From Tubulanus polymorphus (lineage: Eukaryota; Nemertea; Palaeonemertea; Tubulaniformes; Tubulanidae), in the NCBI RefSeq assembly GCF_964204645.1, contig NC_134026.1:30026650-30090649 (forward strand): 64,000 nt of DNA. The letters are read 5' to 3'. Made by a program: the position numbers and the translations under genes. Every line of letters begins with the position of its first letter. Within the stretch, counting starts at the first letter, position 1. The notes under the pieces are model-generated. The model was given only the letters and a program-made list of their open reading frames with translations, ran no database searches and was not told the origin of the DNA. Below are positions 1-14,400 of the stretch, one piece after another.

Positions 1-217
1 TTATATAGAAATACATACATCTGCCAAAAATATGGCCAACATAACTCATTAATGTGATATTAATTTTCATTAAACGTTATACGATGCGCATTCCAAAACC
101 TTTCTTCACAAACTTGTCGTACGTAGATTTTCAGATATCATCTGCACTGATGTCCGAACTCGATATTTCCACACGAGTTCTTTAAGATTGTAATATGTCA
201 AAGTGTATTTAACGTTT

Positions 218-1333
218 TCAGAACTGCGAGGATGTATCTTTAACGTTTGAGACATGATTGAGTTTGTTATTCATTCCAATGCGGCTTAAAGTAGAAGTTG
301 AACCTCGTCTTTTGCTGCTACGCCTTCGCTGCAGAGCAGAATTCAATCCTCTCCGCCAACTGCACAGTAAACGCAACACGTTTTTGTAGCCGCGTCTGAA
401 ATTTTTGTTCATGAAGCCGTAGACGATAGGATTAACACCAGTGCTACAATACGAGATCACGATAAAAACACGGGTTGCTTTTCTCAAATGATCAGTGTGC
501 TCGATGTAATTGTTTATGATACTACAAATTGTAAACGGATAAAAAAGTAAAACGAGCATCAGAAAAGCTATAAACAGAGTCATTATAGAACGCATTTTTG
601 TGGCTGTTTTCCGTGTCGTTCGGCTCGTCTGTCGGACGATCTGTTTGACGCTGTAAATGCGTTCTTCTGCTTGACGAATCGTGAGGAAAATCTTCAAATA
701 CAAAGCGAACATAACTATAGTAGGGATTAACAACGCCACTCCTAGAAAAACTAAGATACAGCTTTTTGGCTTTTGTGTATTGAAGAGACAGGATTTCATA
801 TGTTTATCATAACCGTAATAACAAACGCCACTGAACTGACTGATTGAAATTCCCGCTATACAGAAGATCCAGATGAAAATGCACATCAGAATTACGTTAC
901 GGAGTGTGTAGATTTTCGGATACGCGGTGTGACAACATATTCTATGATAACGATTGATAGCTATAACGCACTGTCCGTACAATGATACACCAAACGTGAT
1001 GCTAGCAAACATTCCAGCGGCCTGGCACAGCCCGGAGTACCCGAGCACGCTGCCCCTCAGCGCAGTAGAGGCCACCACAGTTGGATAGACGAGTAACGCG
1101 AGAAGAAAATCGGAGACGCTTACCGCGATGATAAATGCGTTAGAACTAGTTTGTAAACGTTTCGTCACAGCGAAAGATGAAATGATCAGAGCGTTTCCTA
1201 AAATGCTGATTATCGTTACTATAGTCATTAGAAATACGTCTAAGGACACCATCCATTCCGGAAATCTTATACCAATCGGAACAGTACCGTTCAAATCACT
1301 ATAATTTGACATTTTTGACATTAATTCCTTCAC
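218..1333 (-). CDS. Class A (rhodopsin-like) GPCR, melatonin-receptor-like
   Basis: Single open frame of 371 residues with seven hydrophobic segments, no intron. Two N-glycosylation sequons (NYS at 10, NGT at 15) lie before TM1. Visible class A landmarks are GN at 46-47 in TM1, D75 in TM2, C103 at the top of TM3, NRY at 127-129 in place of DRY, and NPIVY in TM7 followed by a basic helix-8 region. NRY, the following HRICCHTAYPKIY stretch and the TM7/helix-8 segment resemble melatonin-type and related orphan receptors, but melatonin receptors carry NAxxY where this has NPxxY, so the ligand is not predicted. The C-terminal tail has arginine/serine runs (RRRSSKRRGS) that look like basophilic kinase sites. 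The start at 1333 gives the longest frame; Met codons 5 and 8 are alternatives. It is expected in the plasma membrane. Intronless expanded receptors of this kind are common in molluscs and annelids. Confidence 0.85.
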   Translation of the reverse strand: MKELMSKMSNYSDLNGTVPIGIRFPEWMVSLDVFLMTIVTIISILGNALIISSFAVTKRLQTSSNAFIIAVSVSDFLLALLVYPTVVASTALRGSVLGYSGLCQAAGMFASITFGVSLYGQCVIAINRYHRICCHTAYPKIYTLRNVILMCIFIWIFCIAGISISQFSGVCYYGYDKHMKSCLFNTQKPKSCILVFLGVALLIPTIVMFALYLKIFLTIRQAEERIYSVKQIVRQTSRTTRKTATKMRSIMTLFIAFLMLVLLFYPFTICSIINNYIEHTDHLRKATRVFIVISYCSTGVNPIVYGFMNKNFRRGYKNVLRLLCSWRRGLNSALQRRRSSKRRGSTSTLSRIGMNNKLNHVSNVKDTSSQF

Positions 1334-3204
1334 CTCGATCCGATCTAAATCACCTCGGTATCAACTAACTTGTTTACGGATATAAGCCCAATTACAAACT
1401 ATTGAAATTTCGAAATTATAATTCATTGTAGAGTTAATTTATTGATATACCCGTATCTATTGATATAACGTCATTTTCATGTCACAATAAAACAACAAAG
1501 ACAAAATTGATTGAAAATACGGGATTTACTTCCTGTAGGAAGACTGGAACTGAAATACGTATGAATATATATCATTGTACATACACTTTATTAACCCATC
1601 CTGAGTACTGACCACACCCCACGCCTACCAGTACCGGCAACCGGTAGTTGAATACCGGACGTTAGTCAAGTATGAAGTAAGGAGAAGAGAGTTCAGAACG
1701 AGTTTGAATTTAAAGAAAATGCACTGTTTGATACAGAAATTGAGAATATTAGATAAGATCCCGCACAAGGCGGAAAAACGAGTCCGTAAAGTTGACTTGA
1801 ATGAGTACTTTATCCACTGTATCCTAACAGTATTATTGTATCATTTTACAATGACAATAGATTCATGATGTTGCGATATAAACCAGGGTTTTGGAAAAAG
1901 CAAGGCTCGTGTAAACTGAAACCATGAAAAGCAATGTTAGGTGAAGAATGTTAGTCTAGTTGGTCAACAGTATAACAAAATCATCTTCAGGAATATTGTA
2001 TTCCTGGATTCAGTATTCCTGGATTCAGTATTCCTGTCCGGACTATAGTTTTTCCTTTGTATTGTGGGAATGTGTTATACTGTCGCAACAACACGGAAGT
2101 AGTATTATTATACGTAAACTGAGTCATTTGTACAACTGTCGTCTTTATCGCTGTCGTGTACGCTTTCCAGCGAAAATGTGTGGCTAACAATTAGTAGGCG
2201 ATAACTATCAAAAGGAAATAAAATTCAGAAAATTATCTGCATCTATTATTGTGAGATTCAATTATTTATGATATACAATTAATGTTGACTAATGAAAATA
2301 TACGTTGTTAAACATGTGAACAGAGGCTGTAACTAAACGTCTCAAGAGGCAATTATAGCGACTGGCTTTTTCTGCCTGTCTCGTTTTATTTTTGACGTTT
2401 TCTCATCCAGAAATCAATGACACTGTGAAAAGAAAACACGCTACTGTCTCTTTACTATCTCCTTCCTGAACTTCGGCGAAAGGAGGCAATTTTAGAAATT
2501 CTTATATATTTATAAATATATCCGTGATTCATATCGAAGAATACGTTTATGTAATGAACGCTGTTATATATTTAGCGACTAGCTCACTTAACAATACGAT
2601 AAACCTGAATCACATCGAGTATACAATATCCGGATGACATCATCATTAAAACGCTACCTTTCTTCCGTACGAATATCCTGTAATTGCTTCAGCGGAGAAT
2701 CGAAATGAAAACGAGAAGCGCCAGCACCGTCGACATCGTCTGTAGCCACCACATCGTTGTCGATCAGTAAATCTATGCACGGACTTGTGTTCACTATGTC
2801 TGTGATGATGAGACAGTCTCTGCGAGAATACGTAGCCATAGCCCTTATTTACATATAGGGATATAAGTATTATCAGAAATTGTATGCAAAAGAAACGCGT
2901 CAATTACGTAAGTATCTTATCACGTTCAAACAAATTTATGTACTTAATACGCTGCAGTTTCACCATTGATATCTATTCGTTTCGTTTTTATTATGTGCAT
3001 CATTACGTAGCAATTTGATGTTCGGACGCGAATAAACAATAACAGCATCCGCGGTGCCCACGTGCTCAATACTAGAATAACGAAAAATCGAATCTTTCCC
3101 CGTAACTATAGTTTTTGTTGTTAAGTTTGAATTGGTCTAAGCTCATCGACATCGAGATTATAACACTCGACTATTTCCCAACGGTTATTTATTTTTGTCT
3201 TTAC

Positions 3205-3240
3205 ACCAACTCGAACTGATGATACTCGAGTTGGTTTTTT
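3205..3240. other. Perfect 10-bp hairpin followed by a T tract
   Basis: ACCAACTCGA at 3205-3214 pairs perfectly with TCGAGTTGGT at 3226-3235 across an 11-nt loop, followed by TTTTT. No gene adjoins it. It could be chance, or the end of a small polymerase III transcript. No A or B box was found just upstream. Confidence 0.35.
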
Positions 3241-6200
3241 GATGGGAGTACGTTTTATTGACAGATATACAGAAACATTCTATTGGCTCGTAATAATTCA
3301 TTATCCAGCAAAGCATAGTACATACACACACTTATAATACCGGTACCGAAACAATAGGAGCCAAATTCACCGTGAAGGCCTGATAACAAATTAAGATGCC
3401 GATACTACTATTGGCCATATGATAGAAAATTAATTTGATATATTTCATCGCAATGCAAACGACTAGATCATAACTCTTTCACTGAGGGATTCGAACCTAT
3501 ACTGTTGAAGATAGTGGTGAATGTTACACATAGATAACTCAAACGTTGAAGTATGGGGTTTGCTGATTATTGCATTCCGGGATCCCAGTTCTACGCCGGA
3601 CGTTGATCGAACCCCCAATAACCGAATGCTTCTTAAAAGGGTTTAATGCAAGTTGCATCCGAAACATGAAATTTCATAATAGCAGCGCCTGATTTTGTCT
3701 AATTTGAAGCTCGGGCATTTCCATCTTCCTGTCTTAACTCGAAAAATTACACCTGGCCTGGGACCAATTACCCGCAATCATTAACAACTGTGTTAATGGG
3801 GTACTAATAAAGCGTTTAGGTGGTGGCATCGTCAGCATGATTAGTCAATGATGGCTTAAGGACAAATCATACTGCGGGCATCGAGGGCCTTCAATATCGT
3901 TGTTCAGAGCATCTTAACTAAATAAACTACGTCATATAGAAATGATTGATTGAAGTCAGAAATTACAGATCAAACTCAAAACCAAACCACTTCAATTGCC
4001 TAATTCATGAATTTCACCTATATATATATACCTTAACTTCGAGTATAAAACTCAATAAGTTGATAAGATAGATATGAAAATCAATCGTTCACCAAGTTAT
4101 TAACAGTTTTATAGAAAAAGAGGTTTTCGTTGGTAGATTTTCGAATCTTTAGAAATTGTTTAACGTTGTCACTGGATTTTGAGCAGTAGATTTATTTCCA
4201 ATAAGCCACAGATGTTTGACTGATCTGCCCTCGTATCTCTAAAGAAACACAGTCCCGAAGACTGGGCAAAAATGCATGGAAACATGAAAGGAGAGATAGT
4301 AACAGATTCCAACCTTTTTTTTATCTTAGTCTCCCCCGAATACCGAGGATTGTTTATAAGACATGTCCCCCGCACTGGAGCCTTTCTTCGCCTTATCACT
4401 GTGAACAATATCACTTGCAGCAGCAACGTTTTTAGTTTTTTAGTTTATTTCAGCTGGCTTGGTATTTTGACGAGTGAACGAATGAATAATAATGATAATT
4501 CTTACTTGAATTCTGCAGACGTATTTGTCGTCGTGTGAGTCAAATGAGCAGAATGAATCCTAATGATGAATTCTACTAATCAACTAAACTAAAAATAGAA
4601 CAAGTGGTTCGTTAACATTTTCATGTTTCATGTGTGTATTCTTATATAAGATATGACTATAGGAGCGCAGGTTATTCTTGTCTTCGTTGTTTCTTAGCTG
4701 AATCCCACGCAACCACGTAAAAAATTCTAATTGATACGGCTTTCAACCCACGGTTGGCCTCGATGTTAGTTTGTAATGTAGTCACGACCACCAGCGTCGC
4801 TAGCTTAGCCTTATCTTCTGCGCATAAAGCGACGTGATCAGTGACATTCTCGAACATATTTTTCTTGAAATTCACCAGTATATCGCGCGCGCATCCAAGT
4901 CAATTTCAGTAGTTGCCGAAGTTTTCAAGAAACAAAGACTTCGCATATAGAATATCATGACAACATTTCATTGCCTTCATATCCACAGAATTCGTTTAAT
5001 AGGTTAAAACCCATGTCCCCAATTTTAGATTGATAATGAATATATGTCACTCCAGGTGGCAAACCCCGTTTGGTCAATATCGATAATGTGAAAATCATTG
5101 ATTCAAACATAATGCTTTATATGTTTTTAATAAACCATTAAATGATAAGCACATTATCCATATCTACATCAAAAGACTAAGAACTTGTCACCGTGTACTG
5201 AATAGAGTGAGGGGTCGTCCGTATTTTGACTTCTAATTTACACATATGAATTCGGATGAAGTTTGACACCATTTCTTGGAACCTCTTCATAACGATCGTT
5301 GAATATCATTTCATATTTATATACGTAATTTTTATTATTGAGATTACGAACGCGTGAATGGAATTCATATGCTGCAGATTATCCCCGTGTGACAAAACAG
5401 TTTGACGAGTCCGGAGATTCATTTGAACGAGTGGATTATTATAGCAATTCTAAAAACATCAAATGTAAGTAGGTTTTCTCAGGATAGAAATAGAAGTCAA
5501 TGACAATTTTGACGGTTAAATCATGCAAAAGTTGTTCTCTGTTTGTTTTTTCGATCGCGAACGTCGGGTCATTTACCTATTTGCGCAGTTTATTTCTATG
5601 TGAAAAAAATCTCATTCATTGGAAGTTCATGAAGGGCCGCGAATATTCAACCCGGTTGTGAAACGTCGTTGTACTTTATTCAATTCAATTTATTCGTAAT
5701 TGTATTGAATATCAGTTCGAACAACTCGCTAGTATATACATGTGAAACAGTGGCTAAAGTTTTGAGGCTTCGCTGATGATCTGTCGAATTAAAGCCCCCT
5801 TGACTAACTGCACCCAAATTCTTTATAACCGACCTCTCACTGATTTTAAGAACTGCCGCTGCTAACACAGAATTAACGGAATGTATGCGAATCATTATCG
5901 GGCTTCTAGAATTTCATTTGACGCACCAGACAACCTCTGTGGGAACATCTACTTACTCCCGCTATTAACTAATAAGTATTGACAAAAATGTGTAAACATC
6001 ATTTCATTTTATCTATGCGTTACGTTATGATATTGATGTTATAATCAAAGATCTAGATTTTGTGGTCAGATTTTTCTTCGCATGTTTTGATCTTGAATCT
6101 CAGTTTATTTTTGTATAGTTTTCGTGTGGTTAGCATCAAATGATTTCGTCCTTTCCATTTATTTTTTCCCATAAAAGCAATTCTTTTGGTTGCGATATTT

Positions 6201-9200
6201 CATTAATCGCGTCAAATCTTTTTATTATTCGTGGCTTGCAATCACAATAAAATGAAAAGTCGAGGATTAAAATTCTCTATATGTTTAAATATTCTCTTTA
6301 AGATAGGTCACGATATGAATTTATCTTTTTGTGATTTGCTTATCTTCTGTCCGCATTTTGAAACGTCTGTAAGCGATCAATCTCTTTATTCGACGAAGCA
6401 ATGACAAGCAAAGCGTGAAAGAATGCAAAAATTTTACGCGTTGAAAAAAGATACTTGACCCGTCTTGCGATACAAATATTCAAAACTATGTATCGTAATT
6501 TCATTCAAGAATCATATTTACAACGCAATTAGTCAACGTAGAATATTTGGCCCAGTTTGAAAAAAAGACGTTTAGATTTTGTCTGACGAGACGAAACTTC
6601 TTAAAAAACGAGAAATTCGCCATCTGATTTATAATGAAATTCTTTTGACTTCAATAATGAATAGTAAGAAAGGCAAACAAAACTACGTTCACATTTTCCG
6701 GGAACAGGTCTGACATTGGACGCTACAATTAAATTGACTTCCAACATTTCGCCTCCCGAGGCTCGCGACATTACTCAAAGCAAACACTTTTTAGGTTTAC
6801 ACTGCCGCCAGAAAGGTGACAATACTCGACAGACTTTGCCTATAACTATTTGTTGTTCGTACTAAATACAGCCTACTAAAAACGTCTACAGACGCCTGAG
6901 ACAAACAACAAAACCGTTTCAATTTACTGAATGATAATACGTTTTCAAACGCTTTCAATAAATCATTTATGTCGAGATTTTCTGGTCACCGCTTTCCCCA
7001 CCACACAATTGGAAATCAGTCAGTCAGATATAGCCGGAGAGCAGGAAGTTAAGAGAAGTTAATGAGTGTATCCTTGCAGGAATAATCTTTCTGACCGATT
7101 AGCTATGAGACAGAGACAATCTAAGACATATATACGATGCGTATATACGATGAAATTTTTGGCGCGGTGTCTCGTAATTATTCCAAATATTCGTTATTTA
7201 CATTGTTATCTAATATGAAAGGTTAGCCCCTGTCATTAAATTGCTTCTGGAATGACATTTTTCAAATTGTTCGAGTAAATTGACTGTTGGCGTTCTGACA
7301 AATTTAATCTGTTTAAACTAACACGTTTTACACGGCTTCAAAGTAGTTCATTTCTAAAAAAGGAACGATCGCGAAATTTCAATTGGCCCGTCCCAGAATT
7401 CTAAAATTCCTGTTACCTCAGATAGATGGTATGTAATAAATCTTAATATATATCATTTATTCAATGTCATGTTATTACGTTTAATACAGGATTGCAAGAC
7501 ATAAAACATTTAAACATTAATCGTGAATTCACTACAGTCACTATTTGGCTTTGTCCAAAGTTGTAACAGCCAGTGGGCTATGTGACTGATCCCTCCACTT
7601 ACTGATGTAAAAACTCTGCAATTCATAGTTTCATCTCTGTCTTTAGGTGAAAAATAAATTATCAAAAAATTCGATGGCATTTTCTTGTGTGCTCGGAATC
7701 TGATTCATTTTCTTTTGATCAGTTTCTTTTTGACCGAAACAATGACGGAATCAGATTTTATCTTTAGACGATAATTTCTAAATATAACTAATTTTGATGA
7801 TGAGCGGATATTTCTGGGAAGCGCAACACGCGTAAACAGCGCCTAATGACAGCGTGTCATCACTTTTTTTTTATAAATCAAGTTTCTTTTTCTGTGTCGG
7901 TGACGAAGGTAGCCGCCGACAAAAATATACACAGAAAACGTGAATAGATTTTCAACTGTGGAGAGGATAGTTGATTTGTTGTCGGTGTCTTTTCTTCTCT
8001 GTTTTCGTCCTTTCCGTTGATTCGTGCTCCAAATGCGGATAGTTGAAATATTTGTTCCCAGAAAGGTCAAGTTTATTAAGTAGTTTGTGTTTCTGGATTT
8101 ACCCATGTCAAACTTCGACTACTCGTTCTTTTCATACTGTCACAAGAGTACTCAGGCCGTACACTCTCGCACAACTTGGTACAATTTATTTTGCGTGCCA
8201 CATCAAAAGAAAGCGACATATCGCAGCAGTTGTCAATAAGACACGATTCTCTTACAGTACCCGTTATCTTCTTAGCATAATACGTCATGAATAGAAATTC
8301 TGTTATATTAATGTTCACGATCAGTCGCTGCAATGAACAGAATTTTTTTTTTTTTTCGAACTTCGTCCGAAAGGAAATTCGAAAGAAATGCATAGATTAA
8401 AAAATTTCTGGGAATCTTGAGTTCGATTGTCTTTCCCAGATCAGATACGGGGTTAGACCCCTGTGCCAGGTAAAACTTTCCACAACTGCGACCTCTGGTG
8501 GCTATATTGGAGTTTAATGCTAGTTTTGAAGTCACGCGTCGTCACAAACTATTATGATTAAGTTAAAAGAACAAGCGACAAAAATGTATTTATTTCATTA
8601 GTTAATTCTTTGATTCTTCGCATTATAGAAATAATGGAGTACTGCGTTACCCTTTCCGTAAAATATCTGATCTGTACGAATAAAACGGAAACTCGGGAAT
8701 ACAGATGATATTGGAATTTCCTTCTGTTTGTGGCAAAGGAAGTCAGGGTTAATTGATCAATACGCCTCGTCAGACTTATGAGATCTTATGAAAAATTCTT
8801 CGTTTGAAGTTAGTAAGTCAATATTGGCGCACGTGTTCAAGATACTATAAGATGTATGTTTATGAAAAAAAATGTATAAAAAATTCTTCTGTGTGTGTGT
8901 GTGTGACATAGTAAAAGATTAACTTGATATGTGAATCAAATGCACCTAATTTCACTTCTTGTTTTCTCCGATTCGGGACGAATGGAAATCATTTTACGCG
9001 TAAATATTATTGTGGAAATCGTCCCGTTTCATAATGATATTTCGAAGAATGAAGAATTCATCAAATCATCTATCTTTAACTGGAAAATAGTGATCGAAGA
9101 ATACGTACATACCGTTTAATATATGTATATATGCGTCCTTTGATATCGATAAAAAGAAATAGAATGACAAGAAACCACGCAAAATAGTTCTGATATTTTA

Positions 9201-11412
9201 GTATAAATCCGATCGACAAATTCCACTATCGAATTTGTATCTATTGGTATAAATTGCTTTCTGCCAGTAGTACAGTAAATTGATCGCTTTTCAAATAAAC
9301 ACTAGGGATATCGTGGATAATGTTCCTGAACCTATTGTTCCTAATAGATATTTAGATCATGTATATTTTTCAGATATTATATGATATAAAACTCTTGTGG
9401 TTTCGATTCATTAATTTCGTCGCATATTGATGAATGTTCGTCAATAGCCACCAATAGAAATAGAAATCATGTATAAAAACGATTATAAGTTTCATAATAA
9501 CGTTATTGTGAGCCTTTTGGGACTAGCATGCCACAGATGTCGGGGTTGTATGGCTCTATAAATCGCACACGCTTTGGAATTTGTGCTTTAGTATTTATAT
9601 AAAAGACGACGAACTTTTTATTATGAATATTGTAGTCGATTCCTTTAAAATAAAAACAAATCGTTGCACAAACTTTGGAAGTCGTGGTGTTTCTATATTT
9701 TCACTGCCTAGTTTCTGAACTTGTCTCTAAACGCATCTTTAGGTTTAGGAATTCTTTCTTACCGGTCATACCAATGTTTGCCGTATAAACGCGTGTAAAC
9801 AATTAACACTGTTGACAATAAACAATATATAAGTATATCTGAACGACCTGTCATTAGTATATAGGAATTCATAACATATTCAACACGCATGCGGGTGTGT
9901 ACTTCATAAATCTCACCCGTTAGCTAAAGATTCACCCGCTTATTAAACTGCAATTCGGTTTTTAATGACGAATGGGTTTTGTGATTGTAGACAAACGGAT
10001 GGGTAAGAACCTTCACATTTCGGTGAAGTGAGCTAGAAGGACTTGAAGGCACAAGACGCATCAACCACGAGTTTACTATTCGACAGTTTGTAACGTGTCG
10101 CATCGAGAGAGGATACAATTATGGCTTCAGTGTGAAAAACCATCGGATGCAGTCTACTAAAATAAACATGGATCGCAGACGTGGATGCATCTGCTTGTTA
10201 CGTCATGAAATTGCCTAAAATCGTGTCTTCATTAGGCAGACTGTTAGTCGTATCGAGGTAGGTCTCATTTCTTTTATCCTATATTTCACATTCTTCGACT
10301 TAATTTGTGCTATAATAACCTACATAATCAAATGCATTTGATGATGATACAATCTATTGGGTTAGGTGCAAAGAATTCAGTATGAAAAACATTTTTGTGC
10401 GACACTATTTGGGACAGTATGTCGAAATTTTTACGTTTGTGCGGATAATGAAATAGGGATTATGTTTCTCCTTGTGTTGCGCGCCGTGTTTTGCTTCGTA
10501 CAAAAGCCTGTGTCTTATAATCGTGTAATTTATGATACATAAGCAAGCAGTTTCCATAATCAGTTTTTGTCGGTGGTTCCTATTTATGTGGAAAAGATGC
10601 GTGTGGCATATAACAGTCGTTGTCGCGATATTTCCACTAGAACGGGTAGCAACAAAACATGAACAGGTTTTACACGGCAACTTCAAGTGTTAAAACACTT
10701 TTAAATAACCATCATCAAAACATAAAAGATAACTTTGAAGACGTTTGATTGACACAGAACCGAAAACCGATTCGATTAGGATTTTATTGTTAGTTCGGCC
10801 CACACGCAGTGTTAAAACGACTTTGGGATACGAATGAATTAACGGGTCTCTGATTTAATCGTTTATTTCTGGACGTGACTTCACTCAGTTTCTATCAACT
10901 TTCACCATCATCAGACGTACAGTCCTTAATTCAATACAGATCAGACTTTGCATACGGTTTTTGCTCGATTTAATACGAAAATAATTATGGGGCGTAGGGT
11001 GAAGATTGCGAAGGTGAATTTATAATCCTTTCTCAAACGTACTCCGCTATTTTGATGCATTGCTTTCGATGATTAGGATTATGCGGAGGATAGGGGAAGC
11101 CGCCGCCGTGCATCGGGGGAAATGTGACAAAATTAATTCCTATCGGTTTTAATCTAAATACTCTTCTGATGAACTGCAGTAACGTTACGGATGCCGACAA
11201 TCGATCGTTGCGTTGAGATGAGAGAAAACCTCATAAGCCGATGTTACCCCGAACTTAATTAAGGTCTGAAGGAAAAAAGTACCGCGAGTACAACGAAAGA
11301 AAGAGGTCTGTTTACACATACAAGTCACACTCCAGCCACATCGCTCCTCTGTCTCCCCCTCCCCCCTCTCTCTCTCTCCCGGTCTATCTTACTGAACAGA
11401 AGGTGTCTGTGG

Positions 11413-11470
11413 CCAATCAACTAAACACTTTATTTCTGCCCGGATCCAATTCTCTGAGTTAGTTGATTGG
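11413..11470. repeat. 12-bp inverted repeat with CCAAT boxes
   Basis: CCAATCAACTAA (11413-11424) and its exact reverse complement TTAGTTGATTGG (11459-11470) are separated by 34 nt in a comparatively GC-rich patch about 4.2 kb upstream of the FGF coding start. Each arm carries a CCAAT core in opposite orientation. Confidence 0.5.
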
Positions 11471-14400
11471 GTACATTGTCAGTTGAGGGCCCTCAACGTT
11501 CGTTCCTCGCCGAGCTCAAACAAGTAGATAGACCGTCATGGCCGCGCAAAACTAATTAGTAAAAACGTATGACATTACGTTAGAAGATAAAAATGACAAT
11601 TTCAGTGAAAGCTAATGTTAAATTTGAGGCTAATGCAAGTATTTTGGTCGTGCTGCGGTTCTTAACATGATGAAATATTCATCGTATTGTGTCTTTGATA
11701 TGAAATACGTAACCTTAAAATCGCTTGACATACAATCCATCATTTTGTCATCAAGTTTCTCGGAAGAATGGTAATTATTCTATACCATTTTATTGTATTG
11801 TTTATTTATTTATTTATTTCCTGAATAATTTACATCAATAAATAAATACCAGACAAAATTACAATAGATGATTAATTTGGTTCATACAAAATATATATAA
11901 ACTGATGTAAAATAACAGCAGGGCAACCAGAGGAAAGCAGAGCTTGTAATATATATTGTTTAAATGTCTATAGTTTATTCATCATTTCAACCACATTCCG
12001 ACAGTTTGGAATTTTAAGATTTATTTCGACGCGTCGGATCTTAAAATCAAACGTGCAATTGCTGGAATTCTGCCGGCCTCGTATTAAACAATCACGCGTG
12101 ACTTATTCGACGGTAAGCACTTTAGAAAGGGTAGATATGACAAAATGTCACACGAACTCAAAGCTGTGAACTCGTTGTTAGGAGAAGTATTCGCCGCGAA
12201 TTTCGACTGTCATTTCGTATACCGAATTAGAACTCGATAAAATAAGATACGCCTGTCTTCGCCAGAACACTGGGCCGACCATAAAATAATTCCCCATTAC
12301 TTGAGATAAACGTTGCTCTGGTTAATCCTGTTGTGTAAACTCGCGTGCCCGGTAAATATTCCACTGACTTTGACTAATGACACTTATTATCATTCGACTA
12401 TTTCATATTGTTGTATCGTGCTAATAAATGCCAGTTTTCTACACCATGGTTGGTCAGTTTGAAAGATTAGATCGCGGCATATATTGATTAATATATTATA
12501 TATATATATTATATGATTAATTATATTAATAATGAACATAATAATCACGTTCATTATATCGGTTATCGTTGTGACATTCCATAATCAGGAGTCTTACGAA
12601 AACCACGACTTTTATTATTTTTTCATTTTCAATAATTTCGAATTATTCTTTTTCAAATTTCTAAGTACATTATTTGCAAACAAAACCGGTAGCTGGGTAT
12701 TCTGCCATTGCTGTTATTTGAGGTGCTAACTGGTTAAAAAAAGAAAGGAGACTAAAATATATTTAGATATGCTATGATTTATATCATAAACTTCGGATAA
12801 ATATATTATATAGTGCCGTACATGGAATATGTTAAACACCGTGTGAGGTAACACAGATGATTTAAGAAGCTTAAAAACTTGAAACGTCTTTCAATAGGCA
12901 AACACTCAAATTCCTTGTCTTTTCATTTGCTGCGACGCTGCGTTTTTATTTTCCGCAATAACATTTTTGTAAATGTATTCTCTTGCAGTCTCGCTACTTG
13001 ACTTAAGAATGCAAACTGTCATGTGGCATACCACAGCAATTTTACCCTTACAAATACATTCACACACACAACATTCATAGTAGTTTCAAATACCCCGATT
13101 TTTTAGGTTTCTTCTGCTTAAAGGATACCGTACAAGAAATAAAGCATTAAGGTAGAAAATATAACTGCCCTTATAGTGTCTATTCTTAGTCAGGAATGCG
13201 CGCTTTATGCGTTATTTCGGGTTTTCAAAGAAATTAATAAATTGTTGATAGTGTTTGAAATTAATGAGAAAGCGCCTTTATAGGACCAACACGTCCAGTT
13301 GTCTTGTAAATCCGGTAAATTCGTGTTTACAAAGCGTTCGAAAATTATCGCAAAATGTCACCTCTGAGTTCTAGTTCTCAACTATATTTAATATAGCGTA
13401 AAATGCGATTTATCATATTCTAGAAGATAGATTGTTTTTGCCTGGTTGTAATGTTTTCACGACACTTTTCTCGTTATAGATCACGTATTATAAGAAAAAA
13501 AAACAGTTGTTACGGCTAATTCATTAACGTTGTTCGCAGCATTCATAATCAGTAAAATGGTTTCAGTAAAAATGCTCTTTCATAACAGATATGATAAATG
13601 TTCGTACTATGATCGAAATTTCACTGGGAACTCAAATCTGGATCAGTCCCGTATCCGTCCACAGCTTCCCGGGGAAGAGGAGCTGTGTTCTCTACCCATA
13701 AATTTCACTTACGAATTTCCTATTTCACGAATACTATCAGATTAATCATAATCATTATCATAATCATTACTGCTTATGAACTTATACAGCGCCGAATTCT
13801 AAGAAGGCTCTCAAGGTGCTGCAGATTGAAGTGTAAATCATAAGCGCTAATATGTTAGTAAATTACTAATCGGTGATAAGTAATCATGATTAGATGAAGT
13901 GTGACATTTTACGTACGTAAGTGAGATTCTGTGATATAACCGTTGGCGACAGAATGTCAAGACGTTATGCCCATAAACGGTAATGGTCGTGGAAATCATT
14001 TCACTTTAAAGAAACGGAAATCGAGAATTGTTGGCGACCGCAATTTGAACTGAACTGAATTTATTAGGTATCTCACGAATTTTAATTCTAGTCGCTGCGA
14101 ATATGTAAAGTATTGTCTGTGTGACAATAGAACTATTATTGTGGCGTTTTAAAACGGAAGATAACGCGATTTCTTTTCAATTGTGAATTTCGACAAAAAG
14201 TGTCTCGTTTAATAGAAAACAACAGTAACTTGTTTCCGCAAAAATCTTCAAACCGCACATTGTAGTTCGACAATTAATGATTCAAGGATCGCAAAAGTGA
14301 AGGTGAGAAATACATTACGAGACACGAGGATATTTCGTAGAATGCACTGTTAATTAGGTATATACCATTCACATTCTGTAATATACGAACTATTCTTCAG

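Noticed and set aside
3481-3540. Possible tRNA gene because the reverse strand has GGTTCGAATCC
   Set aside because: No A box at the right distance and no paired T or acceptor stems. At best a decayed SINE B box.
8480-8515. ACCTCTGGTGGC as another CTCF site
   Set aside because: One base short of the consensus spacing, with mismatches in the core.
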